Shown in pieces: positions 43,301 to 53,718 of a stretch of DNA of 64,000 nucleotides (position 1 is its first letter; every line of letters begins with the position of its first letter). The position numbers were made by a program, and so were the translations under genes. Source of the stretch: Triparma columacea (Eukaryota > Sar > Bolidophyceae > Parmales > Triparmaceae); contig BRYA01000028.1 in NCBI GenBank assembly GCA_030267965.1, forward strand, positions 1-64,000, given 5' to 3'. Below the pieces are notes generated by a model. It did not search any database, was not told where the DNA came from, and saw only the letters and a list, made by a program, of their open reading frames with translations.

Positions 43301-45732
43301 TGTTGGACCGCAGTTGCTGATGATGAGGGACTTGACGTTCTCCCTTGGCATGGACCACGAGATCGTGCCTGTTTGTCCGGATGTAGATATAAGTATGATT
43401 CGGGTAGAATTCAGTACAAGGGCAACAGAAGGTGCGGTGTTGGATGGCAAAGTACCATCCAGCAAGACCCAGAAGAGGTGAAAACCCTTTCCGTTCCCAG
43501 CTTCGAGCTACGGCAAGCAAAGCGAGCAGCAGAGAGGGTTGTGTTGTTAGTTTACAGGAATTACCGTACGGGTAATGAGCACTTCGACGAACGGGATATT
43601 AGCTTCGCATGCTGATCATCGTTCTTACCTTGGCAATATTGACGTTTTCCCCCACGGCCCCGAAATCGAGGCTGGAAGAGCCTGACGTTGAGGCCATACT
43701 GACAGTGGCAGTGCTCGCAGACGTTTCTTCCTCCTTCGGGGATGAGGGGGGTTTCCTCGACGCGAGCATCTTCATCATGGCAGCGTGGGGATTCTGAGTT
43801 GCCATGTCAGCGCTGCGACGAACAAAGCGAGCATGGCGGAAGGGTTGCGTTAGTATTTAGAATTGTCGTGCTTCGCTTTACGAACATTCTCACCAAGCGT
43901 CTTCCTTCATGGGGGTGCAAGGGAGCTTTTTGACGACCCCAAGGGTGCTAGTCTTGAACTTCTTCTGCACAGCAGCACTGCCATCGTTCTCTGTATCAAG
44001 GTAGGCCCTGGCTTCGCCCTCTGATTTGAAACCTTTAAAGATGGCGCCTGGGAATCCCTTCACTTGCTTCTCGGCGTCAGGCCACGTTGTGTAGATGCCT
44101 GGCTCAACTCCCTTAATGACAGCGTACCACTTCTTCTTGGTGATAATCCTTTCCCCGAACACCGAGCTACGGGACTCCACGATGTTCGTTGTCGACTTGA
44201 GAACCTCCTCCTCTGTGAGCTCATGCTGCTTCGACGCTGGCGGTGTTGAGGGGGTGGACAAAGGGGGCGAAGTAAGGGTTTTCACATGGTTCGAGACCGT
44301 CCCCTTCGTGACGACCGTCGAAGGCAGCACGGATGTGGATGTCGCGGTGGCTTGTCCCTCGTGCTTAACCATTCCCTCCCTCCAAAGGCCGGGCATTCTC
44401 TGGCGCAACGCTGCGCGACGGGCGGAAAGGCTTGTTAGTGTTTAGAAAACCATACTTCGCTATTTGACCGTTCTCACCTGCATCGCTCTCGGTCGCACTC
44501 ATCGGGGCCTTCACGCTAGTTGCGATCTGACTCACGAGGTTGGTAGGGAGGGTGAAGGTATTCTTGATCTTTTCTGCGGTAGCAGCAATCTCCTCGGCAG
44601 TGAACGTAGAATTGTTATTGTTGGTGTGCATTGTGTTGAAGGATGTGAGGCCGACGTTTCTAAGAGTGCGGCGAGCGAAGCGAGTTGCGAAAGTAGTTGC
44701 GTTAGTATAGCGAGAACTATCTGATAGTGCATTTCGTTTAATCTCACCTATACCCAAAAAGGGACTGGAATCCGGTCCAAAGCTCCGAGGCGTCGTTGGC
44801 TATACCCGACTTGACCCCGTCGAGAAAGTTGTGGAAATTTTCGGGAGTCACAGTCTCATCGCTGTTTGATGGAAGCTTGTCAGGCGTCGCCAAATCGGAC
44901 GGAATAGAAGGATTTTGAGCTGGTGTTGTTGTTGTGGTGTTCGAGGGGCGTATGGGAGTAGAGTAGCAGGGGGCGGACGATACGAGCGACGGGGAAAGCA
45001 GGAGAGTGTGCATGCCAATGTTATTGTTGTTAGCATTCGGAGGGGACTTAGGTGGAGAAACCTTGAGCCTATGACGAGCGAGCGAGCCACGAGAAGGGTG
45101 GCGTTAGTGTTTAGATCGTAATCCTTCGCATTTGTTGTCAATCCTTACCTATTCTTTTTCTTTCCTGTGCTCCCTCCCTTTTTCTTCTTCCTTCTCTTCT
45201 TGCCGCTGCCGGAGTTACTTCCTATTTTAATATCGATATTACTCGAGGTGTGTTGCGGAGTTCTCGGAGGGGGTGGGGGCATCGAAGCTTCTGCATCGCT
45301 CTCCTTGTGCAAAGCCTCAACCTCCTCAAAAGACATGAGATCAGACACGTCGTTCGGGTTCTGGCTGTTGAGACTTTCGCTGTCCTCGCCATCCTTATCG
45401 GCCTTGATCTCATCCTCGTCCTCGCCTAGGTCAATAGGAGCCAGCGTCTCCAGCCCTATGCTCGACCTCCTGTATTTCTTTTTCTTTTTCCCGCTCTTCT
45501 TGGACACGAACTCAGGTGAATCCTCGTTACTCATTGACGCAAAATTGTTCTCCTTGTCCACCCCATCTTCCTGCTCGTCCCGACCAATTTTTACTCCGGG
45601 TCCTCCAACAAGTCGGCTCTTTGGTGTGAATCCCAGCCCAACCATCGTCGATGACATTGGAGTGCCATTAGTAGAGGATGACCCTATCGTAGCCCTCGGG
45701 CTTCCAAACCCAAGGCCCCGACCACCAAGCAT
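40373..45732 (-). CDS. Formin (FH2) with viroplasmin-like and WASHC3-like motifs
   Basis: Six exons on the minus strand: 45732-45149, 45068-44748, 44659-44478, 44410-43894, 43812-43629 and 43507-40373; phases agree throughout, giving 1,640 residues. Exon 4 carries a viroplasmin/RNase H1 N-terminal-like domain (KKWYAVIKG, PGIYTTWPDAEKQVKGF, AIFKGF). Exon 6 has three repeats resembling the WASHC3/CCDC53 motif (KYRKM..LPEAVVRHKM; KYRMM..VPPAAVVHKM; KYRTM..VPPGAVKHKM). The FH2 domain follows, from LKQIHWTPL through FEFTFDELVDIL-like and AIGNIMNEGTNKG to GFTFDSLLKL. FH2 domains nucleate and processively elongate actin filaments. A basic, disordered N-terminus (KKRRKKKKGG) ends exon 1. No FH1 polyproline tract precedes FH2, which is odd. 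Confidence 0.85.
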
Positions 45733-46163
45733 ACCTGAGCTGAAAAGGAGAAAATGACACTCGCTCCAAATCTTAAGGTGGGGGAGTGTGAGAGTGTGAC
45801 GACGTTATTCAAAGTTGTTGTTCCCTATCAAGGACAATTGTAGTATATTGTTTGTCTACAACCCCAAACAAACGCTTACCCGGTGATTTTTGACCAAATC
45901 CCTTTTTTTGCCTTCAAGTAGCCGTTCAAGTAAAAGGTCAAGACTGCTCAAATTATTTCCAAGGTATTTAAATGTTCAGTTGTATTTCCTGTCGTCTTTG
46001 TTGTCGTCTTCATCTTTTTGTGTCTTTTGAATGCTGTTTTAGACTGCTGTTAATCCCTTGAAAGTCGTAAATACCAGAAAAAGTGCCCCATGATCGAGTT
46101 GCTTCGAGAGGCCATTCTAACCAAACTCCCCTCCCCCGCACTAAACAGAGCATACAAACGAAC
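45733..46163. promoter_or_regulatory. Divergent region, formin / SPC24
   Basis: A 431-bp head-to-head gap presumed to hold both promoters. There is a TTTCAGCTCAG acceptor-like string just upstream of the formin ATG, so a non-coding first exon is possible. No TATA box or repeat was recognised. Confidence 0.35.
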
Positions 46164-46775
46164 ATGGTTGCTCAAAATCAAGCTATCAGTTGGGAGGCCA
46201 CTGTCGACATCATGAAGGAGCTTACTGACCTTTACAGGGGGAACGACACTGACGATGCTGCCGATGCTGCTTTGATCTCCAAGGTTGTTGACCAGGTGCA
46301 GAAGACCTCCGACGAGAAGCGCACCTCTCTTTCCGAGCAGGTTGACGTCTTGAGCCAGAAGGTTGCTGAGGCTGAGGCTCGCTGCGAGAGGGAGAACAAC
46401 GCCGAGTATGACTCCAGGATGAGTGAGCTCACCAGGAGGGAGACTGTGCTCTCCGAGGAGGTTGAGGTTCTCGAGCAGACTACTTCCGAGATCGAGAAGA
46501 GGGTTGCCATGTACAACAACGAGGCGAAGAGCGAGAGCGAGCTTATGGAGTTGACCGAGTCTTCCAAGAGTGAAGAGGTCCCTCGCATGAGGCATGCCAT
46601 CAGCCTCTATGCCAACATCACTGGAATCAAGTTCGACTACACCAAGGAGGGCAGGCTCGCTGGAGCCATCGCTATCCCCCAGAGTGAGGAGGTTCATCCC
46701 TTCAGCATCAATGCTTCCAAGTGCTCCTCTTTCGAGATTGCTGAGCAGCTTTGGGGCATGATGGAGGTCGAGTAG
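46164..46775 (+). CDS. SPC24: Kinetochore protein Spc24-like (NDC80 complex)
   Basis: Intronless, 203 residues from the ATG at 46164. A long heptad-rich coiled coil (about 50-140) precedes a C-terminal globular segment: RHAISLYANITGIKFDY, GRLAGAIAIP, HPFSINASKCSSFEIAEQLWGMM. The SLYANIT-I start and the FEIAEQLW-type ending match plant-type SPC24 homologues, where SPC24 pairs with SPC25 and docks NDC80 to the inner kinetochore. Codon use is strongly biased toward C- or G-ending codons. Assignment rests on this short C-terminal region, so it is good but not certain. Confidence 0.78.
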   Translation: MVAQNQAISWEATVDIMKELTDLYRGNDTDDAADAALISKVVDQVQKTSDEKRTSLSEQVDVLSQKVAEAEARCERENNAEYDSRMSELTRRETVLSEEVEVLEQTTSEIEKRVAMYNNEAKSESELMELTESSKSEEVPRMRHAISLYANITGIKFDYTKEGRLAGAIAIPQSEEVHPFSINASKCSSFEIAEQLWGMMEVE

Positions 46776-46945
46776 ATGTTAAATTGGAGGGAGTGTGGGG
46801 GGGTGAGGGGGCGAGGGGTAAGGGTCATGTGTTCGTTGCGTTCGTAATTCCTTGTAGGACTTGCCTCGCTTACGACTGAACCAAAAAAGGTGTTCCACAT
46901 TTTCCAAAAAAAATTGTGTTCCGCGTTTCTTTCTTCTATTTTACG

Positions 46946-49900
46946 TTACACCTCGACCTCCTCGCTCCCTGGTCTTCTCGTTTCCTCCGAGAAGAGGAAC
47001 TGACATACAAATTCGGCAAACATCATCTTTCCGCCTTTCACCCCGAAATAACTGTCGAAAATCACACCAATATCCTCCTTGACCCCTTCCCCCGAGACCA
47101 CCTTGGCACTGGTGGACTCCCTGCCCATGCTCGTTCCTCTTCTGCTCTCTGTGATGGCGTTTGTCAGCGTCCTCATCATGATGGGATTAGCATTACTAGG
47201 CATGCCGTTGAGTCTCGCCTCCTCGCTCTTTACGAAAATCTCTCTACAATCCTTGGCGATCTCGTGGGCGTGCAGAACGTCGGCCTTGAAATCGGGACTC
47301 AGCTGCGCGAACCTCTCTTGTCCCCTCCTCTCATCCTCCGCTGTCACCCCCTTGCCATTGCTTCCTGCGTCAGTCCGGTTCCACTGTTCCACAATTTGGT
47401 TCCCAATGTGGTTCCCAATTTGGTGGAGCTTGTCGTAAAATATGTATCTTCTAAAGGGTGTCTTGCTGTCGCTGCTCTGCTTTTGAATGTGCGCAGAAAC
47501 CCCCGCTGAAGTCTTGTCCAACAGAATCAGCCCACCCTTCACAGGACGGAGAACCAGGTCCTTGAGTCCTCTTCCGACTCCGAGGATCCCTCCCTTCAGG
47601 CCATCCTTTCTTCCACCTTTCACGGGCTCGACAAGCACTCCGGTTAGGGCCCCGACAAACTCCTGTCCAAATCCAAATACGCCTTGCGCGAACCCATTGA
47701 TTGCATTCGATGGGCCGTCCAACGTACCCCAATCTACGGGTACGTACTTAGAACGGTTGTGGTGGCTCCGCCCCGTGCCCTTTGCGTGGATGACAGCGTC
47801 CACCTCCAAAGAGAGCTTCATCTGGCACTCGGAGCACCACCTGCAGGCTGAGAGCGTCTTCGGAAATTTCGCCTCGTGAGCCTGAGGCATGAAGAGAGAA
47901 ACGTCGCAGACCATATCCTCGATAGGCAACTGCTTCGTGAAACACTTTATTCCATCCCCGACCCCATCCTCTTCTTCGAAGGAAGCAGCCATGGCCTGAG
48001 CCTTCCTCTTCATCTTTTCCGATTTCAAGTCCTTAAATGCGCTTGAAAGGTTCTCTTTAGTGATGTTCTGAGCTGGTATTGGCTTGGGTCCGCACCCTGC
48101 ACGCGAGACGACTTCGCCCCAGAAATGCTGGTCTCCAAAAAAAGGACAAACGAGGGTTGGCTTCTTAGCCCTCAGCCCCGCTGCAACTGTGCCTGCCCCT
48201 CCGTGGTGCACCACCGCGGCGCATTGAGGAAACAGCCAGTCATGGGGGCAATTGCCCAGGCAATAGATTAGGGGGTTGTCGTCCGCTGCCATTTTGCTCC
48301 AAGAGGACTGCAAGATGACTCTCGTGTTGGTCGCTGATGCCGCCCCAGAAATCTTCTTCGCTAGAGCGTCGGGGTCCTCAATGACCATGGAACCGAATCC
48401 AACAAAGATCGGAACGTTATCAGGGTCCTTGTCTAGAAATGCCTGGAGGGCTTCGTCGGTGTGTGTGCTCGTTCCAGCAGCAAAAAAGTTGCCAACAATG
48501 TCTGTGTGTGCCGGCCAATCCTTCGGCTTCGGCACGAGGTTTGGAGAGAACATGTAACAGAAAGGAACGCGGAGCGTGTTTAGGCGATGGCCTCCGAGCT
48601 CTCCCCTCATTAACTTAGGAAGACCAAGAGTCTCTGTGGGGGGAGAGCGAAGCGAAGACCGAAAGCGCAGTCATGTCAGCGGATAAAGTGCCTTGGGACG
48701 TAATCCCTCTCCTCATCTACTCTCACCCTCTCTGAACTCGTTGATAAAGGCTTCCGTGCCTAGCCAAAAGAACTGGTCGACGGCGTAATAGCTCCATTCG
48801 TTCTCCTTGCTCCAACCCCGGCCCTGATCCATGGAAGCGAACACGTGGGGAAAGGCTTTCGTGGGCGTCCAAGGCTGAGGGAAGAACATGTGCAAAGGAA
48901 TGCCAAGCTTCTCTGCACAGTGGCTGTGGCCGTAGGTGACGGGATTGGAAATGATGGCTTCAGCAACAAAAGAGGTTGCGGACTCATCTTCTGGGTCTGG
49001 AGCAACACAAGCGGGCCACGTGGACTGACAGATGTCCTTCAACATTTGTAACTTCTCTGGGATATCTTGAGCGTGGTCCCTAATCTCGTTCCTGTCGAGA
49101 AGGTTAGGGATTAATTTCCCTTGCGTCTTGACCATGAACCCGGACAGTTTGACAGGGTCGCCTGCGAGGGGATAGAAGAGAAGGCCGGCGGAAGTAACGG
49201 TTTTTCTGTACATGGCGTGAGTGCCAATCCTAACCGTGTGGCCAGCCTCCTTGAGCTTCAGTCCCATTGCCACGAAAGGGGCCACGTCCCCCCTCGTACC
49301 CACCACGAGAATGAGAATCTTCATTGAAGGCGGAGGGATGGAGGCAGGCCTCGTCTTGGGCGGGTCAATGTGGACGAAATCAGTCATGTTGTCTTGGAGA
49401 GCATCATCGCCGCCATCGCCTTCTTCTTCGCTCTCGTCGTCATCCAGAGTGATGGAACGGTTCAAATCGATCTTGAGAGAGACGTAGTCTCCAAGGGCGC
49501 GAAATCCCCTTCCAGTCCTCTCAGCAATTGAACTCTCAAGGAGCTCCTCAATCAAGGTGTTGAATCCAGCCAACCAAGAGGAGTATGTGTCGTCGTCTTC
49601 ACATCGGACAAGAATTTCCGTTGTCTTGTCAATCTGGATAGAAAGCACGTTGGAGGAGGTGGAGTGGTACATGTGGCGTTTGCACGTGGAGGACTTTGTA
49701 AGCTTGTAGCAAGAACGCAACTCGAGTATTTTGCGGCCGCTGGCGCTCACGATGGTGTCCCTCCGATCAGTCTCTCTATTTGCGGTCTCCTTCTCCCGTT
49801 CGTCCAAGTCCTTGTCCCCTGCAGCCTCCTTGTCAAAGAAAAGCTCGCCCCCAGAGGGCGCCCAGAGGTCTTCCAGGTCAACAGCGTCGCGGTACCGGTA

Positions 49901-50254
49901 ATAGACTAAGGTTCCGTCTTCGTAAATCATGAACCACCGGCGTTTCCACGTCTCAATGTGTCTTCCAGCGTTGGGGAAAATGCCCAAGATATTTCTCCTC
50001 ACAGTGTCCTTCTCAAGCCACCCCGTCTTCACCACAGGCGCCGATGTCTCGTGAGAGAAGGTTTCCTCGTCAATGTTAGGAGGTAGTAAAGGTGTTTCCT
50101 GGTTGGTCATTATAGAACAGAAGGAGTTGTCACGCGAGGGGGAGGATTGAGATTTTGCATTTTGACCGGCTCCCGGGCTCGAAGCGTCTGCTTCTTCTCC
50201 GGGGAGGGGATTTGCATCGGTGGTGAACGGTAAAGCCTCTATTAGGGCTGACAT
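46946..50254 (-). CDS. PH-domain sterol 3-beta-glucosyltransferase (UGT80/Ugt51 type) with VPS13-like tail
   Basis: Two exons on the minus strand, 50254-48727 and 48633-46946, phase 1, encode 1,071 residues. The start is the first in-frame ATG. A PH domain (about 60-215; WLEKDTVRRNILG, WKRRWFMIYEDGTLVYY) comes first. The GT1/GT28-type fold follows: KILILVVGTRGDVAPFVAMGLKL, then FFPQPWTPTKAFPH, and in exon 2 the nucleotide-sugar signature FPQCAAVVHHGGAGT with CPFFGDQHFWG. Fungal Ugt51 and plant UGT80 transfer glucose from UDP-glucose to sterols and carry similar N-terminal lipid-binding domains. The C-terminal region (FAQGVFGFGQEFVG, EPVKGGRKDG, RPVKGGLILLDKTSAG) resembles the amphipathic C-terminus of VPS13/ATG2 lipid-transfer proteins. 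Confidence 0.85.
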
Positions 50255-50393
50255 CTTTTTCCTCTCCAGAAAGAAGTTGGGAATGTTTGCTTGGGACTTG
50301 GGAATCACAAATGAGGATCTTTAATTTGAGCCTCTTTGCGCGAGTTAGAACTGACGTTTTCTTTTCCACCCTTCTCGATTCACGAGTAGACAT
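50255..50393. promoter_or_regulatory. Compact divergent promoter, sterol glucosyltransferase / GH5
   Basis: Only 139 bp separate the two start codons, so the two genes must share or overlap their promoters. No TATA element was recognised. Confidence 0.4.
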
Positions 50394-52250
50394 ATGGTGT
50401 CTTTCTTGGTGTCATGTATAGTCTTCATCTGCTGCTGTTTCTGCAGCATACCATTCACCGCAGAAGCTTCCCCATCTAAAGCTGCTATTGTTGAAAGTGC
50501 GGATAGGCTTCCGCTACTAACCGAGGGGCGCAGGCTCGTCGATCAAAACGGGAACCACGTCAAATTAGCGTGCGTTAATTGGTATGGCGCCCACATGGAG
50601 TTGTACTCTGTCCATGGTCTCCACAAGAGAGGTTTGAATCAAATTGTGGACGACATTGTGGAAGCAGGGTTTAATTGCGTCAGGATGCCGTACAGCCTCG
50701 ACCTCACCTTCAAGTCCACTCACCTGATTCCGGATTTTGCTTTGGAAGCAAACCAACACCTCAAGGGGAAGACAGGCTTGGAGGTTTTCCACTTGACGAT
50801 GAAAGCTCTTACTGATGCGAAGCTTATGGTATTTCTCAATAACCATAATAGTGTTGCGGCGTGGTGTTGCAATGCCGATAGCGAGGACGGAATCTGGAGC
50901 AACGATGCTTACAGTGCGGAACAGTGGATGGAGTCTTTGGTGTTCCTCGCTGACTATTACAAAGATGACAAATACGTGATTGGTATGGACCTGAGGAATG
51001 AGATTCATGACGTCAAGGGAAAGCAGAGGTTTATTACTTGGGGGGAGAGCAAGGACATTGACAATGATTGGAAGTTTGCTACAGAGCAAGCGTCCAAGAA
51101 GATTTACGAAGTCAATCAGGACTGGCTGATAATCGTATCAGGACTTTGCTTTAGCTTCGACTTGAGAAGCATGGTCGGAAACCTGCCCGTGATTCCTCAG
51201 CAGAGGAAGCTTGTTTGGACGGTCCACTACTATAGCTTTAGCCGGTGGTGGACTAAGCTTGGCGACAAGTTGAGTGAAAACTTCGAATGGGAAGGCGGGA
51301 ATGAGGAGGCCTGGGAGAAGGTTGCTGACATTGCTGGGCGATGGACTATCGTGGTAGGGGTGGCAGTCGGAATAGCTGTTCTTGCTCTTGTTGCAAGGAG
51401 GGCTCTGGGGTTCGGGCAAAGCATCGTGATAGTTCCTGAACGGAGATTGGTGAGCGTGAGCGTGTTTGGGGTGAGCCTGTTTCTTTGGTGCACCCTTGGT
51501 GCGGGTGGTTTGAGGGTAGGGGGAGGGGCGATTAGGGATGGCTATGATGAGGCCGGGTGCGCAGTTATGGCGATCGAAGCAGATATGATGGATGCGGGGA
51601 GGATTGCGTGCTACGTGCTAGCTGCACTTGGAGCGGTCATTGGAATAGGGAGCTTTACTGCGAGGGAGATGGTCTTTTTTGATTCTGAGAAAAGTAGCTA
51701 CAAGATTAGAAGTTTGAGTAAGGACAAGGGAATCGAGATGAAGGAGACAGGGAGGGGGGAGGGTTACGAGAAGGAGCGGCTCTCTGATGCTGAAGATTCG
51801 CTTAGCGGTGCGGGTGAGGCTAAGAGGGGGGTGAGAGAGGACTATTTGGAGTGGATCGTCCTCTTCTTTGTCGTCAATTTCTTCCTTTTGGGGGTAATCG
51901 GGCTGTGTGTCTTGTCTGGTTTAAGGAGTCTCGCCCTAAAGACGCCAACCTACGAAATGCTTCGCGACGAGCTGAAGCCCAAGTGGGGGGACTTAGACGG
52001 ATCGGCGCCCGTCTTGGTGGGGGAATTTGGTAGCGGCACAGATGGTCTTGGGCACGACGACGATTGGTGGAAACAAATGATCAGGTTTTTGGATGAGTTT
52101 GATCTCGATTATGCCTACTGGCCATGGAATGGGGAGAAATGGAATGATGAGGCCTACGAGTATGAGAACGAGGGTTATGGGTTGGTTACGGTAGATTGGG
52201 ATGAGATAAGGTACCCTGAGAAATTGAGCGACTTGATGAGTTTGGGTTAG
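50394..52250 (+). CDS. GH5 glycoside hydrolase with an inserted four-helix membrane region
   Basis: Intronless, 618 residues. A signal peptide (1-25) is followed by a GH5 barrel: NGNHVKLACVNWYG, GFNCVRMPYS, FLNNHNSVAAWCC, GMDLRNEIHD (acid/base Glu203 after Asn202), VWTVHYYSFS (His278) and, near the C-terminus, LVGEFGSGTD (nucleophile Glu544) and YWPWNG. Between the sixth and seventh strands, about 290-515, lies a long insert with four hydrophobic segments (about 317-335, 354-372, 402-422, 487-510) and a charged loop (425-485). Family members cleave beta-glucans or glucosylated lipids. The insert would tie the active site to a membrane. Both catalytic Glu are intact. It is divergently paired with the sterol glucosyltransferase. 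Confidence 0.85.
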   Translation: MVSFLVSCIVFICCCFCSIPFTAEASPSKAAIVESADRLPLLTEGRRLVDQNGNHVKLACVNWYGAHMELYSVHGLHKRGLNQIVDDIVEAGFNCVRMPYSLDLTFKSTHLIPDFALEANQHLKGKTGLEVFHLTMKALTDAKLMVFLNNHNSVAAWCCNADSEDGIWSNDAYSAEQWMESLVFLADYYKDDKYVIGMDLRNEIHDVKGKQRFITWGESKDIDNDWKFATEQASKKIYEVNQDWLIIVSGLCFSFDLRSMVGNLPVIPQQRKLVWTVHYYSFSRWWTKLGDKLSENFEWEGGNEEAWEKVADIAGRWTIVVGVAVGIAVLALVARRALGFGQSIVIVPERRLVSVSVFGVSLFLWCTLGAGGLRVGGGAIRDGYDEAGCAVMAIEADMMDAGRIACYVLAALGAVIGIGSFTAREMVFFDSEKSSYKIRSLSKDKGIEMKETGRGEGYEKERLSDAEDSLSGAGEAKRGVREDYLEWIVLFFVVNFFLLGVIGLCVLSGLRSLALKTPTYEMLRDELKPKWGDLDGSAPVLVGEFGSGTDGLGHDDDWWKQMIRFLDEFDLDYAYWPWNGEKWNDEAYEYENEGYGLVTVDWDEIRYPEKLSDLMSLG

Positions 52251-52410
52251 GGTGCTGGAGATGAGAAATGTTAGCCAGCGCCTCCTGTTTAGGTTGATGT
52301 TTAATGACGTGTCGCGAGATTTTTTTCTGGTCGAAAACAATAGTAGTATTTTGGCTTCGTTGATGTTTAAGAGACCTGGTGGGAAACCTTCTTTGCCACT
52401 TTCTCAGACA

Positions 52411-53556
52411 ATGGTATCCAGCATCACAGTTCCGTTCATCACCCCCTCGAACGTATACAGGGTGCTGATATCGATATACACGTCCCTCTTCACCTTGTTA
52501 TGGTTCACATCTTCCTGCTGCACGAAAATTCGAAGTTCAAAAAGATCGGCTGCATCAGCAGTGTCAATTTTATCGTTCAATCTTCCTCTATCGTTGCCTT
52601 CAAAGGCACATAGTGAGTCTTATGACTGGGAGATTTACGTATTTAAGTACTCAGTCGTATGGATTTTGACATTTGCTGCTATTGTGGCAACACAGGTGAG
52701 GCGCATAGTGAAGTGCAACCCTAGGGTGTTACAGGTGGCCGTCTTCCTCTTCTCAACCCCCGTCTCACCACCTTCTTCCAGATCTATGAGTCGTTCACTC
52801 ATCCTCTATCCTACATTCTCGTGTGCGGCACCATATCTCTACCCTACCTGCTCCACCCCGTCCTCTCCTTTGGGTCCCCCCACTCCCTCCGCTGCACGAC
52901 GTGGATCGCGATGTTCAGCTTCATTGGAAATTACTTCTACACCCACTACTTCTACACCGTCCTCGGCGCGAGCTACACCTTCATCGGTGTCAGGCTTAAC
53001 GACGTACCTATAGGAATGTACTTTGCCACCCACTTCTACTTCACGAGGTGAGAAGGGGTGGGGGGAGGGGGGTGGGGGGTGGGGGGGATAATGTGCACCG
53101 TGTGGTTCCGACAGTGCCTACCTATATAACCATAGACTAACAGTTCTAACACATCAAACCTTTCCACACAGCTACCACGCCCTCTCCAACTGCGTGATCA
53201 GGTACATTGACAACACTTACAAGCCCAACTTCGCTCGCACGGTCCACAAGGTCCTCGCTATTTTCACCATGTCTTACTTCACCGCATTCATGGAATCTCT
53301 CACGATCTCCCACTTCCCTTACTACTCGTTCGAGGACCGTGAGTCCGTTTACGTAGTCGGATCGCTTTTCTACGCCATTTACTTCTTCTTCTCGTTCCCC
53401 ATGTTTTACTACTTCAGCGAGAGGAAGAGGGGGAAGGGGGAGGGGAGCGGCGTTTGGGATGCGATCGTCAACAGCACGAGCTGTGGAATGATGGTCCTTA
53501 TATGCCTGGATTTATGCAGGATTGCGCTCAAGGTCAAGTTCGAGATGAAGCTTTAG
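52411..53556 (+). CDS. CPI1: Cycloeucalenol cycloisomerase (CPI1 family)
   Basis: Three exons, 52411-52695, 52782-53047 and 53172-53556, phases 0 and 2, encode 311 residues. Conserved motifs: IYESFTHPLSY, FSFIGNYFYTHYFYTVLGASYTF (split here only for length), RLNDVPIGMYFATHFYF, SYHALSN across the second splice, then FMESLTISHFPYYSFEDR and VGSLFYAIYFFFSFPMF. CPI1 opens the cyclopropane ring of cycloeucalenol to obtusifoliol in the cycloartenol-based sterol route at the ER; several membrane helices are evident. The start is uncertain: an earlier in-frame ATG at 52261 would leave just 10 bp after the GH5 stop, so 52411 was preferred. Confidence 0.88.
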
Positions 53557-53718
53557 TAGGGTTGGGCGAATATCATAGAGGGTGGTGGCTAAGGAACAAA
53601 AATAAGGGAGAGTAGTTGGTTCTTTGACATTTTTCAGCCTTTTTAGTTACAATAGTGTGCTGGTTTCGTGTGAGTAGGGGTCATGCGGTTTGGGGTGTAG
53701 GGTGTGCGGGTGGTGTGT

